Positions 12,700-24,680 of a stretch of 64,000 nucleotides of DNA are shown here, one piece after another. The first letter of the stretch is position 1; every line of letters starts with the position of its first letter. Below the pieces are notes generated by a model. The model was not told the DNA's origin. It saw only the letters and a list, made by a program, of their open reading frames with translations, and did not search any database. The DNA is from Vespula vulgaris. Taxonomy: Eukaryota; Arthropoda; Insecta; Hymenoptera; Vespidae. The stretch spans positions 1,829,001 through 1,893,000 of the forward strand of contig NC_066589.1 in NCBI RefSeq assembly GCF_905475345.1. Direction: 5' to 3'. Made by a program: the position numbers and the translations under genes.

Positions 12700-13123
12700 G
12701 CCTGATAAACACGAAACATATAATTGGCTTGTGCTTCTTGAATCGACCAATCAGCTTGAAGCGCCACGTAGTGCTAACCTAAAGTGTAATGGCGCTGAAG
12801 AGGAAAGATGTAACAAACTCGATTAATTAAAAATACTAATATATAACAAAAAACAAGCTATTGAGATTGATTAAATAAATTTTTCTATTCGTAGCACTAT
12901 CTATTGCATCATTTGATTATGCTCCTTAAAAGGACCAATGAAATCCTTCCAAGATTCATGACGTTTTCTTGATTGACAATAAGGACGACTGGGGGCGTCC
13001 ACTGGGCCATTGCACCATACTATACCGCTGGACTGTTCGCTCGTGTATGTCCGCGTCGCGAAAGAAAAAACATTGTTTTGGAGTCGTGTACGGTGAGAGT
13101 CATTACGTGGATCCGCCGCAAGA
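12700..13123 (+). promoter_or_regulatory. Probable promoter and 5'UTR of the SMAP-type ArfGAP gene
   Basis: Composition changes from AT-rich to balanced. Two CCAAT-box motifs on opposite strands lie at about 12723-12752 (ATTGG and CCAATCA), followed by a CG-containing stretch leading to the start codon at 13124. The transcription start cannot be placed exactly. Confidence 0.4.
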
Positions 13124-16100
13124 ATGACGTCCCGCCTTGAGAAAGAACGTGCCAAACAAATCCAAGACAAATGTCAAAACCTCTTAAATCAAATGTTAAG
13201 AGATGAAGACAACAAGTACTGTGTTGACTGCGATGCGAAAGGTTCGTTTGTCGTGAAGAATTTCCAAAGGATATCCATTCGCGAGTGAACGATACGAAAA
13301 TCATTTTTCTTTAAGATTCTTTATCATTTTGAAAATGAAGGAACATTTATAATTCTAATGATATTTCTATAATAGAATTCATCGATTTCATTAGTTTCCT
13401 TCGACCTAATTCCGCGTTCACTTTTCCAAGACGAATTATGGATTTTTAATTTCTTCGCTACAAACCGAATGACAGTAATAACGCGTTAACGTCACGTCGT
13501 ACTCTCTAGAAGCAAAAATCAAAAAATTTTTATAAATTCTTCTTACGATTATAGTGCAATTTGTATAGCTCTTTTTTATTTTTTTTTTTTTTTTAATGTC
13601 CCTCCTCATTTTGACGCCTGTCAAAATTACGTATGTATGATAGAATTGTCAATTTAGACACATACACACACATATTTTTCTTGCTTCTTTTACATAAAGA
13701 ACATTTTTATTTTTTTCTTTGTATACTTTGTGATTCTTTTTTTTTCTAATTAATCAAAATATACTAAGGATTTCTAAAATTATTATGTCTTTGTACTAAA
13801 TTATAATAAAATGTGCTTCGTTATTTATATTTTTCCAGGGCCAAGATGGGCTAGTTGGAATTTAGGTATATTCTTATGTATTCGTTGTGCTGGGATACAT
13901 AGAAATCTCGGGGTTCATATAAGCAAAGTTAAATCTGTTAATTTGGACACATGGACACCGGAGCAAGTTGTGGTATGCTTATAATTAATGTTTTTTATAT
14001 AAATGTTTTACAAAATTATTTATTGTAAATAATTTGTATATGATCTTTATATCTATTTTTTTAAATTTATTTTTAAATTTTATAATGACATATATATATA
14101 TATACACCTTAAAACATATACTTTTTTTTAAATAATAATAATTCTTTTCATGGAACATATTAACAAAGACATAATTACATATATTTTTGTTAAATTCGTC
14201 TCTTTATATATTTAAAAAAAAAGATGAAATTGTTACAATATTAAATATGCAATCAATTTTTATAATAAATCTGAAAATTTATTTAGAAATTTTCTTAAGC
14301 AGAAAAATAATATATAAAACACATTTAAAAAATATATATTGTATTTAATTTCGCGATAGTTCTATTGTGTAGGACAAAAAATTTTTTTTTTATAACAATT
14401 TTATCGATTAAGCATGATTTGATTTTTCGCAATTTAAGAAATATTTTACTAGATGTCACCGCAATCTGTGTGTATATATCATCATCAAATACAAAATATC
14501 TTCAATGAGAAAAATTATTTTATTTTTGCTCAATTGATATTAATGCTTGAAGAATATTTAAAATCATTATATAATAAGTAAATTCTCTTAAATAATATTA
14601 AATATAGTAAATTAGTAAATAATAGTAAAATAAAATGTAAAATTTATTTTCATTTGTTATAACGTTTGAAGTATTGAAACTTATTGTTTCTAATTTGTTA
14701 TTTCTATTTTAACAGAGTTTACAACAAATGGGAAATTCGCGAGCACGTGCAGTTTATGAAGCTAATCTTCCAGATAGTTTCCGAAGACCTCAAACTGATT
14801 GTAGTTTAGAAAGTTTTATACGTGCGAAATATGAACATAAAAAGTATATTGCAAGAGAATGGGTACCATTTACTTTGCCAAAGGTAAAATAATATATGAT
14901 GAATAGATATATTGAAACATAAAAAGACATTTTTTTATTTAAATATAAATAATAAAAAATAGACATTTATCTACCAGTATATATAGAACTAAAAAAATAC
15001 AAAATACTTTTTTGTTCCTTTTTTTACTTTTTTATATCACAAACAGGTAAACTGGGATAAGGAACTTGAGGAAGAAGCCGAAAAGCAACGTAGACGAAAA
15101 AAAGAAGGATCAAAATCTAGCACTAATCAGGCTGTTCTACCACCTGTAAAAAAACCAGAAGTAGTGCCACAGCTGCCAAAACCATTAAGTTCTGTCAGTC
15201 CTAAATTAGGAAGAACAAGTAACTCTGCAACATTAGATTTATTAGGCCTTGGTAAGTTATTCTATTTGATATAACATATACAATTTTTTTGAAAATCTTT
15301 ATCTTCAGATGCTCCAACTACCAATCAACCAAATGCAAATGGATCTGGAGATGATATCTTTTCCTCATTTTTATCTGCACCACCAACATCAGCACCCACA
15401 ACTGATGGTAATACTACAAATGAAGCAACAACAAGTAAAAATGAGGAAGAAAATTTCTTTGATCAGCCAGTTCCATTATCTCAAGAGAAAAGTAAAATGA
15501 CTAAAGACAGTATTTTAGCTTTATATGGTACACCAAACCCCCAACAACAACAAATTTTTAGAGTTTCTGGTACTATATTGATCTTTTGAACTTTTATACA
15601 TATATATAATATTTTTTACATTAGAAATCATATACGATTATTTAATATTTCATTCTAGGTAGTATGTACAATCAACAATCTTTACAATACAAGCAACCAG
15701 TAACCGGTGTAGTTGCCTTTGGTCAACAAAGCAGTTTTCAAAATCCACAAAGTTCCTTCAATCAATTAAACCACATGCCAACTCAAATGACTGTTACAAA
15801 TCAAGTACCAATTAATCAAAATCAAATTACTCAAAATCCTACGTCTGTAGGAGCAGTAGTAACTAATCCTTTAGGAAGTTGTTTACATATGAGTCAAATA
15901 AATCAAATGAATGGTGTACCAAACACTGGTGTTGCAATGCAGTCTCAAATGGTATAAAAACGTTATAAATTATACTCTGTTTTTTATGTACAGTATAATT
16001 AATATATACTTTGTCATAGATGATGCAATTAGGACAAACTAATAATGGATGGAGCGGAATGTTGACGCAAAATATTCAACCAGCGCCTGGAAGTAATCCA

Positions 16101-16346
16101 TTTTTTAATTTAGCAAGTCAACAACAGCAATCTACTGCAGCTTTTGTTACTCAAGTATATAAAAATTATAAATAATCTATATTATAATAACAAAATTCCC
16201 TAAAATTATTTAATAATATAATGTTATAGTTGCCGCAACAAATGTCACAGATGTCTTTAAGTGGAATGAATTTCTCAGCTACTGCAGGAAAATCAAATAA
16301 TACTGCATTACCTGGACAAACTCTTTCTACTAACTTATGGCAGTAA
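13124..16346 (+). CDS. Stromal membrane-associated ArfGAP (SMAP1/2 homologue)
   Basis: Eight exons: 13124-13241, 13839-13972, 14716-14883, 15047-15251, 15309-15569, 15659-15951, 16020-16154, 16230-16346; 476 residues. It is a GTPase-activating protein for Arf small GTPases, acting in clathrin-dependent traffic at the plasma membrane and early endosomes (family knowledge). The ArfGAP domain occupies about residues 15-130, with the C4 zinc finger C33-x2-C36-x16-C53-x2-C56 and the catalytic arginine finger R61 in GIHRNLG. A basic, Lys/Glu-rich linker follows (about 150-180), with LDLLGL as a possible clathrin-box-like motif near residue 205. The C-terminal half is rich in Gln, Asn, Ser and Met with repeated NQ runs, as in SMAP proteins. 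Length matches the family (about 430-470). The start is the first Met, upstream of the ArfGAP fold. Compared with vertebrates, nothing essential is missing. Confidence 0.95.
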
Positions 16347-18101
16347 AAATTATGGTGGATATAATTAGTTGATTGACTATTTCATTCAGTGTTATATATT
16401 AGTGTCAACTATTTGTTACCCAACAAATTATATTTCCATACTAGAGATTGGAAATTTTGTTGGGAAATAACAGAATGAAGGCACGAACAAGAAACACTAT
16501 TCGAGTATTAAATAATGTGAAAAACAATCCCTGTATGAAAGAAGTACTGCGAATCACTATATTTTTCTTCAGGAGCATTATCAGCTTCTAGCATTGTTGA
16601 AAGTACAGGAGATAAAAATAAAGGTGAACGTTAGACTGATTTTGAAGAGTTATTCATACTGTTTGAAACACGTGTAGTTAACTAAGTAATTACATTGTAA
16701 AATTGAGAATTTTAATAATTGAAACTTAGTTTTTATGCTTCGGGGTCCACTCTTGATATAAAAAGACATGCATCCATGGCAAATAAGTACAAGTATTTGC
16801 AGTACAATAAATGTACTATAAGATGTAATTTATGTCAGATATGACTTAAAACCATTTTCGCAACATTTCTTTAAATGCTGACTTCATTGAAATAAATAAT
16901 GCGTTTATTATACATCGAAATACTTGAAACAAGATAATTATTGCCTAAATATTTATAACTATATGATCAGATTATAATTTTTTATATTCTTTTTATGTGT
17001 GCAGAATGCAAAATAGCAAATGTAGTTATATCCAATGTATAAATTTTCTTTTTTTTTTTATGTTATACAATTGAATTTTATTCTTTTAACGTTTCATGGT
17101 TCACCAGAGTAATAAAAGATATGCAACCAAACTTTAAATTAGAATAAGAAATTAGAGTATATCATTATTGATATTTAAAATGCAGAATAATAGTGCAATG
17201 TCTATAAGAAAGAATATATTGTGTATAAATTGCTTCTTTCTAAAAAAATTGTTCTCTTATTATAATACACATAACAAGTATAATACATATATTATTTTCA
17301 AATTAAGTGAAACATTTTCATAGGTATTATTACAGATTAGTGAAAGTAATAATTTATACAGAGTTAAATGCCATATATTCATGGAAGTAAGTCATTTTAA
17401 ACTTATTTTTGCAAAAAAAAAAGAAATGTTATACTAATACTTGACAATAAGTCACATGAATAATAGTCATTATATTCGTACTTTCATATACGTTTAATTA
17501 TATATGTATAAATATAAAAAATTAATTCTTATTATATGAATCTAAATTTGTTGTATGTAATGTTCAAATAATAGATCTGAATAATAGTTGTTCTTGTAAA
17601 TTTAATCTTCTTGAGAAGTTATTCATTTCTAAAAAAAAGTAACTCGAAATATAAGATGATTGAAATATAGATGAAATAGAAAAAAATTATGTTGTTATGA
17701 CAAAGGAAAAATTTCACAAATGTAGATTTATTCCAATCTAGAATTAAATACATTAATGAAACTAAATTTTATAAATATAATTTAAAATTAATTATTTTTT
17801 ATAGAATTTAATTTTAAATAGAATTTAAATAATATTTTAGAATATTTTAGAATTTAAATAATATTTATTAGACAAATGTATTTCACTTAAATGGAATAAA
17901 AAATGGCCGCTAAGGTATTAACCAATCAAAATTCTTTATAATTTCCGTGTATTATCATTGGTTACAATCGCTTCATAAGAACGAAACTTTAGATGTTAAA
18001 CGGAAACTTCCATCTTAACTATTTAATCGAAAAGCAGAAACGTTTCTTCCTCTTTCGTAAAGCGTCTTCACGTAGATCCGTCGAAACCACGTGAAAGAAA
18101 C
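16347..18101 (+). other. SMAP 3'UTR and RpS28 upstream region
   Basis: AT-rich DNA without a coding exon. The first few hundred bases probably hold the SMAP 3'UTR, with several AATAAA-like hexamers (for example near 16805 and 16891). The last 100 bp lead into the RpS28 promoter. Confidence 0.5.
18046..18056 (+). promoter_or_regulatory. 5' TOP-like pyrimidine tract of RpS28
   Basis: A C followed by an uninterrupted pyrimidine run (CTTCCTCTTTC) starts 56 bases before the ATG. Ribosomal protein mRNAs characteristically begin with such a tract, which confers growth-dependent (TOR-linked) translation. Placement of the transcription start here is inference. Confidence 0.55.
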
Positions 18102-18299
18102 ATGGATAAACCTGTAGTATTGGCACGTGTTATCAAAGTATTGGGCCGCACTGGTTCACAAGGACAATGTACACAAGTAAAGGTAGAATTCCTTGGAGAA
18201 CAAAACCGACAAATTATCAGAAATGTAAAAGGACCGGTACGTGAAGGCGACCTCCTAACCTTGCTAGAATCTGAGAGAGAAGCAAGAAGACTACGATAA
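18102..18299 (+). CDS. 40S ribosomal protein S28 (eS28)
   Basis: Single-exon CDS of 65 residues, the usual eS28 length. The protein is a small-subunit component close to the mRNA exit channel and E site. The sequence starts MDKPVVLARVIKVLGRTGSQ, includes the near-invariant RNVKGPVREGD segment (OB-fold) and ends ESEREARRLR, the family's highly conserved C-terminus. The ATG follows a short 5'UTR with a TOP-like start. A polyadenylation-type hexamer (AATAAA) lies near 18502. The minus-strand open frame across the same bases is a shadow. Confidence 0.98.
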   Translation: MDKPVVLARVIKVLGRTGSQGQCTQVKVEFLGEQNRQIIRNVKGPVREGDLLTLLESEREARRLR

Positions 18300-19032
18300 G
18301 GCATTTTATCTTTTAAAAATATTAAGAGGATTACCATTTATTATATCTCATCATTCCAATTCTCCTTTTGAAGTGGATTATTAATCCAACTGTCACTGGA
18401 AGAAATCAATCATAATCACTGCTGGAAAAAAATACAATGACTCGGATCAGTCAAATTGTATGTTCAACAACATTCATAACTATGACTTCTATAATAAAAC
18501 TTGTCTGGTAATCGCCTGATATAAAGACTTTTTATTTTCATTTCTTATTCTATATACTTTAATTTTTAGTGTATAAGGTTAATAAATCGTATAATCTACA
18601 AAGATATAATAATATGAAAAAAGTCTGTAACATGTTTCATTCTATATTAGTATCAAATTGTATGACATTATTTTAATCAGAAGTATTAACTTAAGAAAGC
18701 AATTTTTTTAGGAAGCAAATTTATATATTTGGTAATATAGAAATAATCAACTGCTTTACAAACAAGATAATAATGTATTTACAGTACACAAATCAAAACT
18801 TTTTTACAAGTATAAGTACATTCAAATTATAAAGCAAAATGAAAGTAGTCTATTTTTACAAACTAACAAATATAAGAAATCTTAATTTCTAAAGAAATTA
18901 AATGACAATTTAGGTAATGTTTCTAAAAAATTATTCAAGTATAGTTATGATTAAAACATGTGTTTTAACCTGAAGACTAATAAGGAGCATCTTTTATCCT
19001 ACATTTAAGTGATCTTATAAAAAAATGTATTG
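18300..19032. other. Convergent 3' flanks of RpS28 and MRGBP
   Basis: AT-rich, no coding exon. It contains the RpS28 3'UTR on the plus strand and the MRGBP 3'UTR on the minus strand. Confidence 0.6.
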
Positions 19033-20139
19033 TTATATTCTTCGACGTTTCAATGGTGGTGTATCACGTGGACTAGGGGAAGCTTTAGATGAACTATCCA
19101 TACTTTGTCTAGTTGGTCTTTTTGGTCCTCTTTTCAAACTTTCACGGCTAGAGTCAGAATCTTTACGTTCTTTTTTTCCATTTGAAGCTTAAAATAAAAA
19201 ATATTAATGCATATATGATAAAATTTACAAAACCAAACAAAATATTATTAAACAATTCAAAGTATTTTACAAGTTAAAACATACCAATTTCTTCTAACTC
19301 ATCCTTCCCTTTAGATCTGCCTTTAGAAAATTTATGTTCTTTTCTTGAATCTTTCATATCTCTTAGTTTATCTTTTTTTAAATCTATTTCCTTAACATAC
19401 TTTTTTATATCTTCTTTCTTTTTTTCAAGATCTTTGGTCCCTTTGATATCACGTAACATACTTTCTTTTTTAAATGATTCCCTTATATCTTTCTCTTTTT
19501 TTATTTCTTTATATTTATCTCTTTGCTCTTTTAATTTGCTTTCTGATTCTTCTTTTTTTCTTAATTTCAATGACCCTAAATATTCTGATTCAGGAAGGGA
19601 AAAATCCATTTCATGGCTTGGGAATGGCAAATCTTCCATATCATCCTATTTATATCAATGGAAATTTGTTGAAAAATAAATACCTTTAGGTTAGTTGCAA
19701 ATATTTTGATATAATATTTGTATAATTATATTATATATATATTATTTAAATTATTTATTTATGTACCATAACTTACTAGAGCCATAAGGTCATACATTGA
19801 TTCTAGATGATCCCAAATTGCTTTCAATGACACATCTTTGTGAATCGCGGCACGGAACTTTTCCCATATACACACCATGTGGAAGTATTTATTAATACCT
19901 AAAGAAAAACATAAAAAAGTAGCAAAAATTTAATAAAAAAACATTCATACGTAAGTTCAAATCACAGAATAACAATTATAAAACAACTTGTAAACAAAAT
20001 ATAACCTCTATTCATTTTCACTTTATTTATACTTACCAACTGGTTTATGACCATTCATAGCAAAAAAAAGATTAATTTCATTTTCTACATTCCATTCTAT
20101 ATCATCATTAGATTCTCCAGATTTTTCTTTAACAGCCAT
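19033..20139 (-). CDS. MRGBP: MRG/MORF4L-binding protein (NuA4/Tip60 complex subunit)
   Basis: Four exons: 20037-20139, 19777-19898, 19285-19645, 19033-19187; 246 residues. MRGBP bridges MRG15 to the Tip60/NuA4 histone acetyltransferase complex in the nucleus (the Eaf7 family). The diagnostic block is in residues 12-85: EWNVENEINLFFAMNGHKPV, then GINKYFHMVCIWEKF and IWDHLESMYDL, followed by DLPFPSHEMDFSLPE, which matches the Eaf7/MRGBP domain in order. The remainder is a very Lys/Glu-rich, probably disordered or coiled tail, longer than in vertebrate proteins. It ends with a Ser/Pro-rich basic segment (SPSPRDTPPLKRRRI) that looks like a nuclear localisation signal. The start Met is the first in frame after the upstream region shared with CCDC115. 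Confidence 0.95.
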
Positions 20140-20899
20140 CATAAAAATACAAATTAAATTGTCAATTTATACTTCCCACTACTTTCCATACACAACACAC
20201 CGTTGATTACAGTATTATGGCGAGCACTAAATAAAATATATGAAAAGACAAATTATTGTCGAATTGAAAAGTCTATAATAATATTCATATTTCATTAGTT
20301 TCTTTTTGTTATTGTTTAAATTTTATAACATTTTATACTGTAATTTTCATGAAATTTTTAGAAACAAAAGCATTTATTGCACCACGAAAATATTAGAAGC
20401 TTATTGGTTATGAATGTGTAAAGTATAATAACATGACATTAAAACTCGCCTATTTTTGCACGTGATAAAATTATTTATGAAGTATTATTTGCAAAAGTAT
20501 TGTTAGTTTGTCGTATATGTTATTGTCACATTTCTTGGTATGTATTCAAGTGTTTATTTTTATCGTTATATATGATGTGTGTGTGTGTGTTTATATCATT
20601 ATCGAGCGTTTTCCAAAATTTGTGTAATTATTTTATTAAAAAAAGCAACAATATTTATTTTTTTCCGTATTTACATGTACACGCTTTTATACAATTATGT
20701 TTTATTAACAATTATATGATATTTATATTATATCTTATATTTCAGGTAAAATTTATCTATTTATCGAAAATCTTAACATGTTCTACATTTTCCATTTAAT
20801 TAACATTATTGAGGATATTGCATTAATCATACATACATACATAAAACATATTTAAAAATTATAAAGATTAAGAGAAAGAATAAACATTTATAGATAATT

Positions 20900-20930
<31 letters not shown>

Positions 20931-20938
20931 TCAACAAA
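20140..20938. promoter_or_regulatory. Divergent upstream region of MRGBP and CCDC115 homologue
   Basis: About 800 bp separating two head-to-head genes. Extremely AT-rich, with ATAC and AT repeats just before the CCDC115 start. The 5'UTRs of both genes must lie here; no TATA box or other site could be assigned confidently. Confidence 0.5.
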
Positions 20939-21433
20939 ATGCAGAAAAATATAGATGACATATGCAATGCTATTGATAAACTTTTTTTACGTAACTTGGA
21001 ACTAATTGAAGAAAAGGTTTCTACAAATGTTCAAATGGAATTGCTACTTCGTTCAGGATATATAGAATTGGCTAAAGCAAGATATATCTTGGGTAAAGAG
21101 AATGTTAGTATCCTACAAATACCTGTTAATAAGGAGAATATATCATCTTTATTTAAATTGGAATCTAAGTTTATAAAAGAATCTGAGGACACAATACCTT
21201 CTTTTGACATTAGTCTAAAGGAAGAAAATGAATTTGGAGAAGATATTCAAAATCCTATAAAATGGTTTGGTGTACTAGTTCCACAAAATTTAAGAACTGC
21301 TCAAAAACGTTTCCAAGAATCAGTGTACCTTGCTACAAAAATAGCAAACATACATTGTGAATTGGATTATATTGCAAATAAATTGAAAGCTTTATATCTT
21401 TTGAAAAATGCATTTTGTAAACAATCAGAATAG
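20939..21433 (+). CDS. V-ATPase assembly factor, CCDC115/Vma22 homologue
   Basis: Single-exon CDS, 164 residues. CCDC115 (yeast Vma22) helps assemble the Vo sector of the vacuolar H+-ATPase in the ER-Golgi (family knowledge). The N-terminal half (residues 4-55) is an amphipathic helix region, with ICNAIDKLFLRNLELIEEK followed by ELLLRSGYIELAKARYILG, which matches the family's conserved RSGYxxLAKARY motif. The C-terminal block has the characteristic KWFGVLVPQNLRTAQKRF segment (residues about 118-135), followed by a final helix. Length is close to human CCDC115 (180). The ATG at 20939 is the first in the frame. Head-to-head with MRGBP. Confidence 0.88.
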   Translation: MQKNIDDICNAIDKLFLRNLELIEEKVSTNVQMELLLRSGYIELAKARYILGKENVSILQIPVNKENISSLFKLESKFIKESEDTIPSFDISLKEENEFGEDIQNPIKWFGVLVPQNLRTAQKRFQESVYLATKIANIHCELDYIANKLKALYLLKNAFCKQSE

Positions 21434-22003
21434 TTCTGCTGAAAATACATGAATGCATTGTTTGATAGTATGTTTTAATCATAATTTTATTAATATACAA
21501 TCTATTTTATATTAATATTTTATAATAATATTAACAATGTAACTTTAAAAAAAAAGTAAGAATGTTTTTATTTAATTTTAATTGCAAAAAATATGCAATT
21601 ATACAAATTAAAATTTAATATTTAATAAGTGTTTTTATTTAATAAGTATTTAATAAAAATTTTCACATATCCAAATAGATATTATGTTTACCAAATATAT
21701 TTTTTTTTACTACAATTAATTACATAATACAGCATTATAAAAAATCAGTATTTAGATCAAATTTTAAGAATGCTATTATAAAATTTTTTGCACTATAAGA
21801 AATTACTTTTCTGATTATATTTTTAACACAAAATAGACGAAATAAAAACATCAATAATTGACTTGATAAATAGAAAATTGTATATTATGAAATACTCTTT
21901 ACGATATTACATCAATTATTTTTTTAGATTTTCATTTGTTAAGAAACTTTAAAATGCATATATTGATTATATTACTTAATTCACATAAATTGTAATAAAT
22001 AAT
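21434..22003. other. Convergent 3' flanks of CCDC115 and AAGAB
   Basis: AT-rich spacer without coding potential, holding the 3'UTRs of the two converging genes. Confidence 0.6.
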
Positions 22004-23186
22004 TCAGTCGTCTATTTCTGATGGATCTCCACCCATTGCCTTCCAAAAAGCAGTGACTAATTGTTCTGCTGCTATACGTCTTTCATTTGTAGGCAAAGAA
22101 GCTGCATGTTCTTTCATAGCCATTAATTGACTAAATAATTCACCAAAATCTGCATCTTCACCTCCCATAAGACCATCTGTACAGCATTAAATAAATATTC
22201 TAGTTTAATTACACTATAACTTTAAAGTTTAATAATATATAGATATTACCAAGAACACTTTCTATATCAAGGTGTTCAGATGGATTACGTGTTAATTGAA
22301 TATTTTCTAATTTTTTTTCTACTTGACTTATATCTGGTTCTGTTTCTTCAACATTAGAAGGTTTTCCTATAAAAAGTACATAGACATTATTAAATTCTAA
22401 TCAATTTTAAATATATTATATATATATAATATAATTATTGTACCTTTTAATACAATATTTGGCCATGTATGTGCATGTAAAGCTTCAATTATTCTTTCAA
22501 TTCCATATGTATTATGTTCTGAATCACATTCTAATTTTTCTATAGAATTTTGTTGCAGTTCAACTAATTCAAATTTTTTATTTATACACCATGCAATTAC
22601 TGTAATGCATTACAAAGATAAAAATTAAAATATATCAGTGAATTTAAAAATAATTTTATATACTCTCACCTTTGTCTTTAATATCCATATTAGATATTAT
22701 ATTACATGTTAGTAATAATACATCAGCTTTAGAAAGGGAAGAAATTAAGGATGACCATTGATCTAAATTTCTTTCTGCATTATCCTAAGAAAATCAGGTC
22801 ATTTTGATAATTTTATTGATCCTATAAGGCTCCATGAAAACTTAAAATCTTACAGCTAATGGATCATGATGTATAAGTAATGCTTCAACTCCTTCTGTTG
22901 GTATGTTGATACATGGATTTTCTGTTGCACATAATAATACCTGCGATGTGTAATATTTATTGTTGATATCCCAAAGATAATATACAATATCTTCTTGATT
23001 TGATATATTTTTCCCTCCTATTTCTATATTAAATTAATATTAAAGATCAACTTGTGCTATATAAAGAAAAATTAGAAAAAACTAATAATATGTATATATA
23101 TATATATATATATATTACTTACTGTTGGCAATATCAGTAGCTTTACCACCTACCGTGCTTATAATCAAAATACGTGGAAGATCCAT
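22004..23186 (-). CDS. AAGAB: Alpha- and gamma-adaptin-binding protein p34
   Basis: Six exons: 23123-23186, 22854-23023, 22670-22784, 22444-22599, 22250-22366, 22004-22176; 264 residues. AAGAB is a cytosolic chaperone for assembly of the AP-1 and AP-2 clathrin adaptor complexes. The N-terminus is a G-domain-like fold: MDLPRILIISTVGGKAT resembles a degenerate phosphate-binding loop, followed by strands such as VEALLIHHDP and ADVLLLTCN, and KFELVELQ. The C-terminal block (FGELFSQLMAMKEHAASLP, then AFWKAMGGDPSEIDD at the end) matches the family's helical AP-binding tail. Length is a little below human (315), mainly in the linker. The short first exon ends in phase 1, which fits the acceptor at 23023. 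Confidence 0.93.
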
Positions 23187-24680
23187 CTTTATAATATAAT
23201 GTATTCTTCCAATAAATTATTTATTTAAATAAATCAAAGTATTAGACAATTTACTACTTGCAACATAAAATATACTTGATTATTCGGTAAAATATTTTTT
23301 TATCATACAATGTAAATGTTTATAAATCATTTTCACTTTCATTTACATCATAAAATTTAATAATATAATTATGTATTCGACATTCGATTAACTTATTTAT
23401 AAATTCATTTAACCAAATTGTTATACATAGAAACGACATACTATAAATAATCATGAAATTCATTAAACTTTGAACCAGAAAACTTTCTTCACTTCCTTTG
23501 CATGTCAAAAATAACTATAGTTACATGATGTTAATACTTTTATTTTAACTTCGATAATTTATATAGTATTATTTTTTCTCGATTAATTCACAATTAATAC
23601 TTTATTACTTATTATTAAAGTGTATATAAAAATTATTTTTCTAAATATCAATTTGCTTTATTTTATAAGCCAATAATTATATCGTTAGTTCCGATTTAAC
23701 ATTTTGATAATATAACAACAGAAATAATCGTAATCGGCCATAACATTACAAATCACTTTGAAGGAACACTAGCGACAGTAACTTCGAGAAGAATCTGTAT
23801 ATGTGAACGTATCTAGTGCGTATATGCATTCTTGTTGATTGATTTGCAGTAATTATTAAACCTAGTGCTCGATTGAGTCGTTCGGTGCATTGACAACGCA
23901 AACGAATTTTTCAACTTTTCTTGTAAATGCGAAAATCATATCATACATCTAATATCGTATAATTTTATATTGTGGTTCATATAAAGAAGATATACAACAT
24001 TATTTTATATTTCGATTTTTTCAAGGAAATTATAAAAATTTGTATATAAATGTAGAGAAAGTTTTCAGTGATATAGTGACTTTGATGTTATCAAGATTGT
24101 AGTCATGCTTACAAGAAAAGAAAACTACATATAGCAGTATAGACATTTTTTCCAATATTTTGCATAATATTTTTGGATTTTTAGTATTTTTATCTACATA
24201 TATGTAAGTAATTCACGATATAATATAAATAATAATAAGATACATCATATATTCAACGTGTATATATTCACGACAAGCATTAGCTTTTGATATACGTGTA
24301 GTAGATAATTCTGCAATAAATTTTGTATCTTTTTTTTTTTTAAATGAATATTTAGATCTTGACGTGTACATTAAATATTTCATTTATCATATATTCGTTG
24401 ATATTATAATATGATGTATCGAAATTATTTTATTAATTACAAATAAAAGCTTTATAATTTTTTATTTTTATTGATTTTAAAAACAATTATCTTTCATTCT
24501 TTCTCTATTATTACCATTTTGTATGTGTGTGTGCGCCTGCGCATGGTACACATCACGCGCGCGCGCATACACACACAGACAAACACAGAAATTGTTTTAA
24601 TTAATCCTTCTTTTTTTTACAGTATTATTATACAACATATACCAGTTTATTTATACAATATCTAAGTTTCTAAACCAAAC
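23187..24680. promoter_or_regulatory. Divergent upstream region of AAGAB and MARCH6, with MARCH6 5'UTR
   Basis: About 1.5 kb between head-to-head genes. A segment at about 23.74-23.92 kb is richer in CG and is a plausible core promoter. A strong acceptor (polypyrimidine tract then ACAG) ends at 24622, so the MARCH6 5'UTR is probably spliced. A GT/GC/CA-alternating tract at 24526-24580 could form a hairpin or Z-DNA. Confidence 0.45.
24526..24582. repeat. Alternating purine-pyrimidine tract (TG, CG, CA)
   Basis: A TGTGTG run, then GCGC-containing centre (CGCGCGCGC) and a CACACA run; the two ends are complementary, so the segment can fold back on itself. Lies in the probable 5'UTR intron of MARCH6. 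Confidence 0.7.

Larger units (their letters stand above)
9990..13123. other. Intergenic / upstream region between Gr and SMAP
   Basis: About 3.1 kb without a supported gene. It contains a possible extra 5' exon of the Gr gene on the minus strand (10910-11021, see findings), a GT/AT compound microsatellite, and from about 12.7 kb a more mixed-composition segment with CCAAT-type boxes just upstream of the ArfGAP start. Confidence 0.5.
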
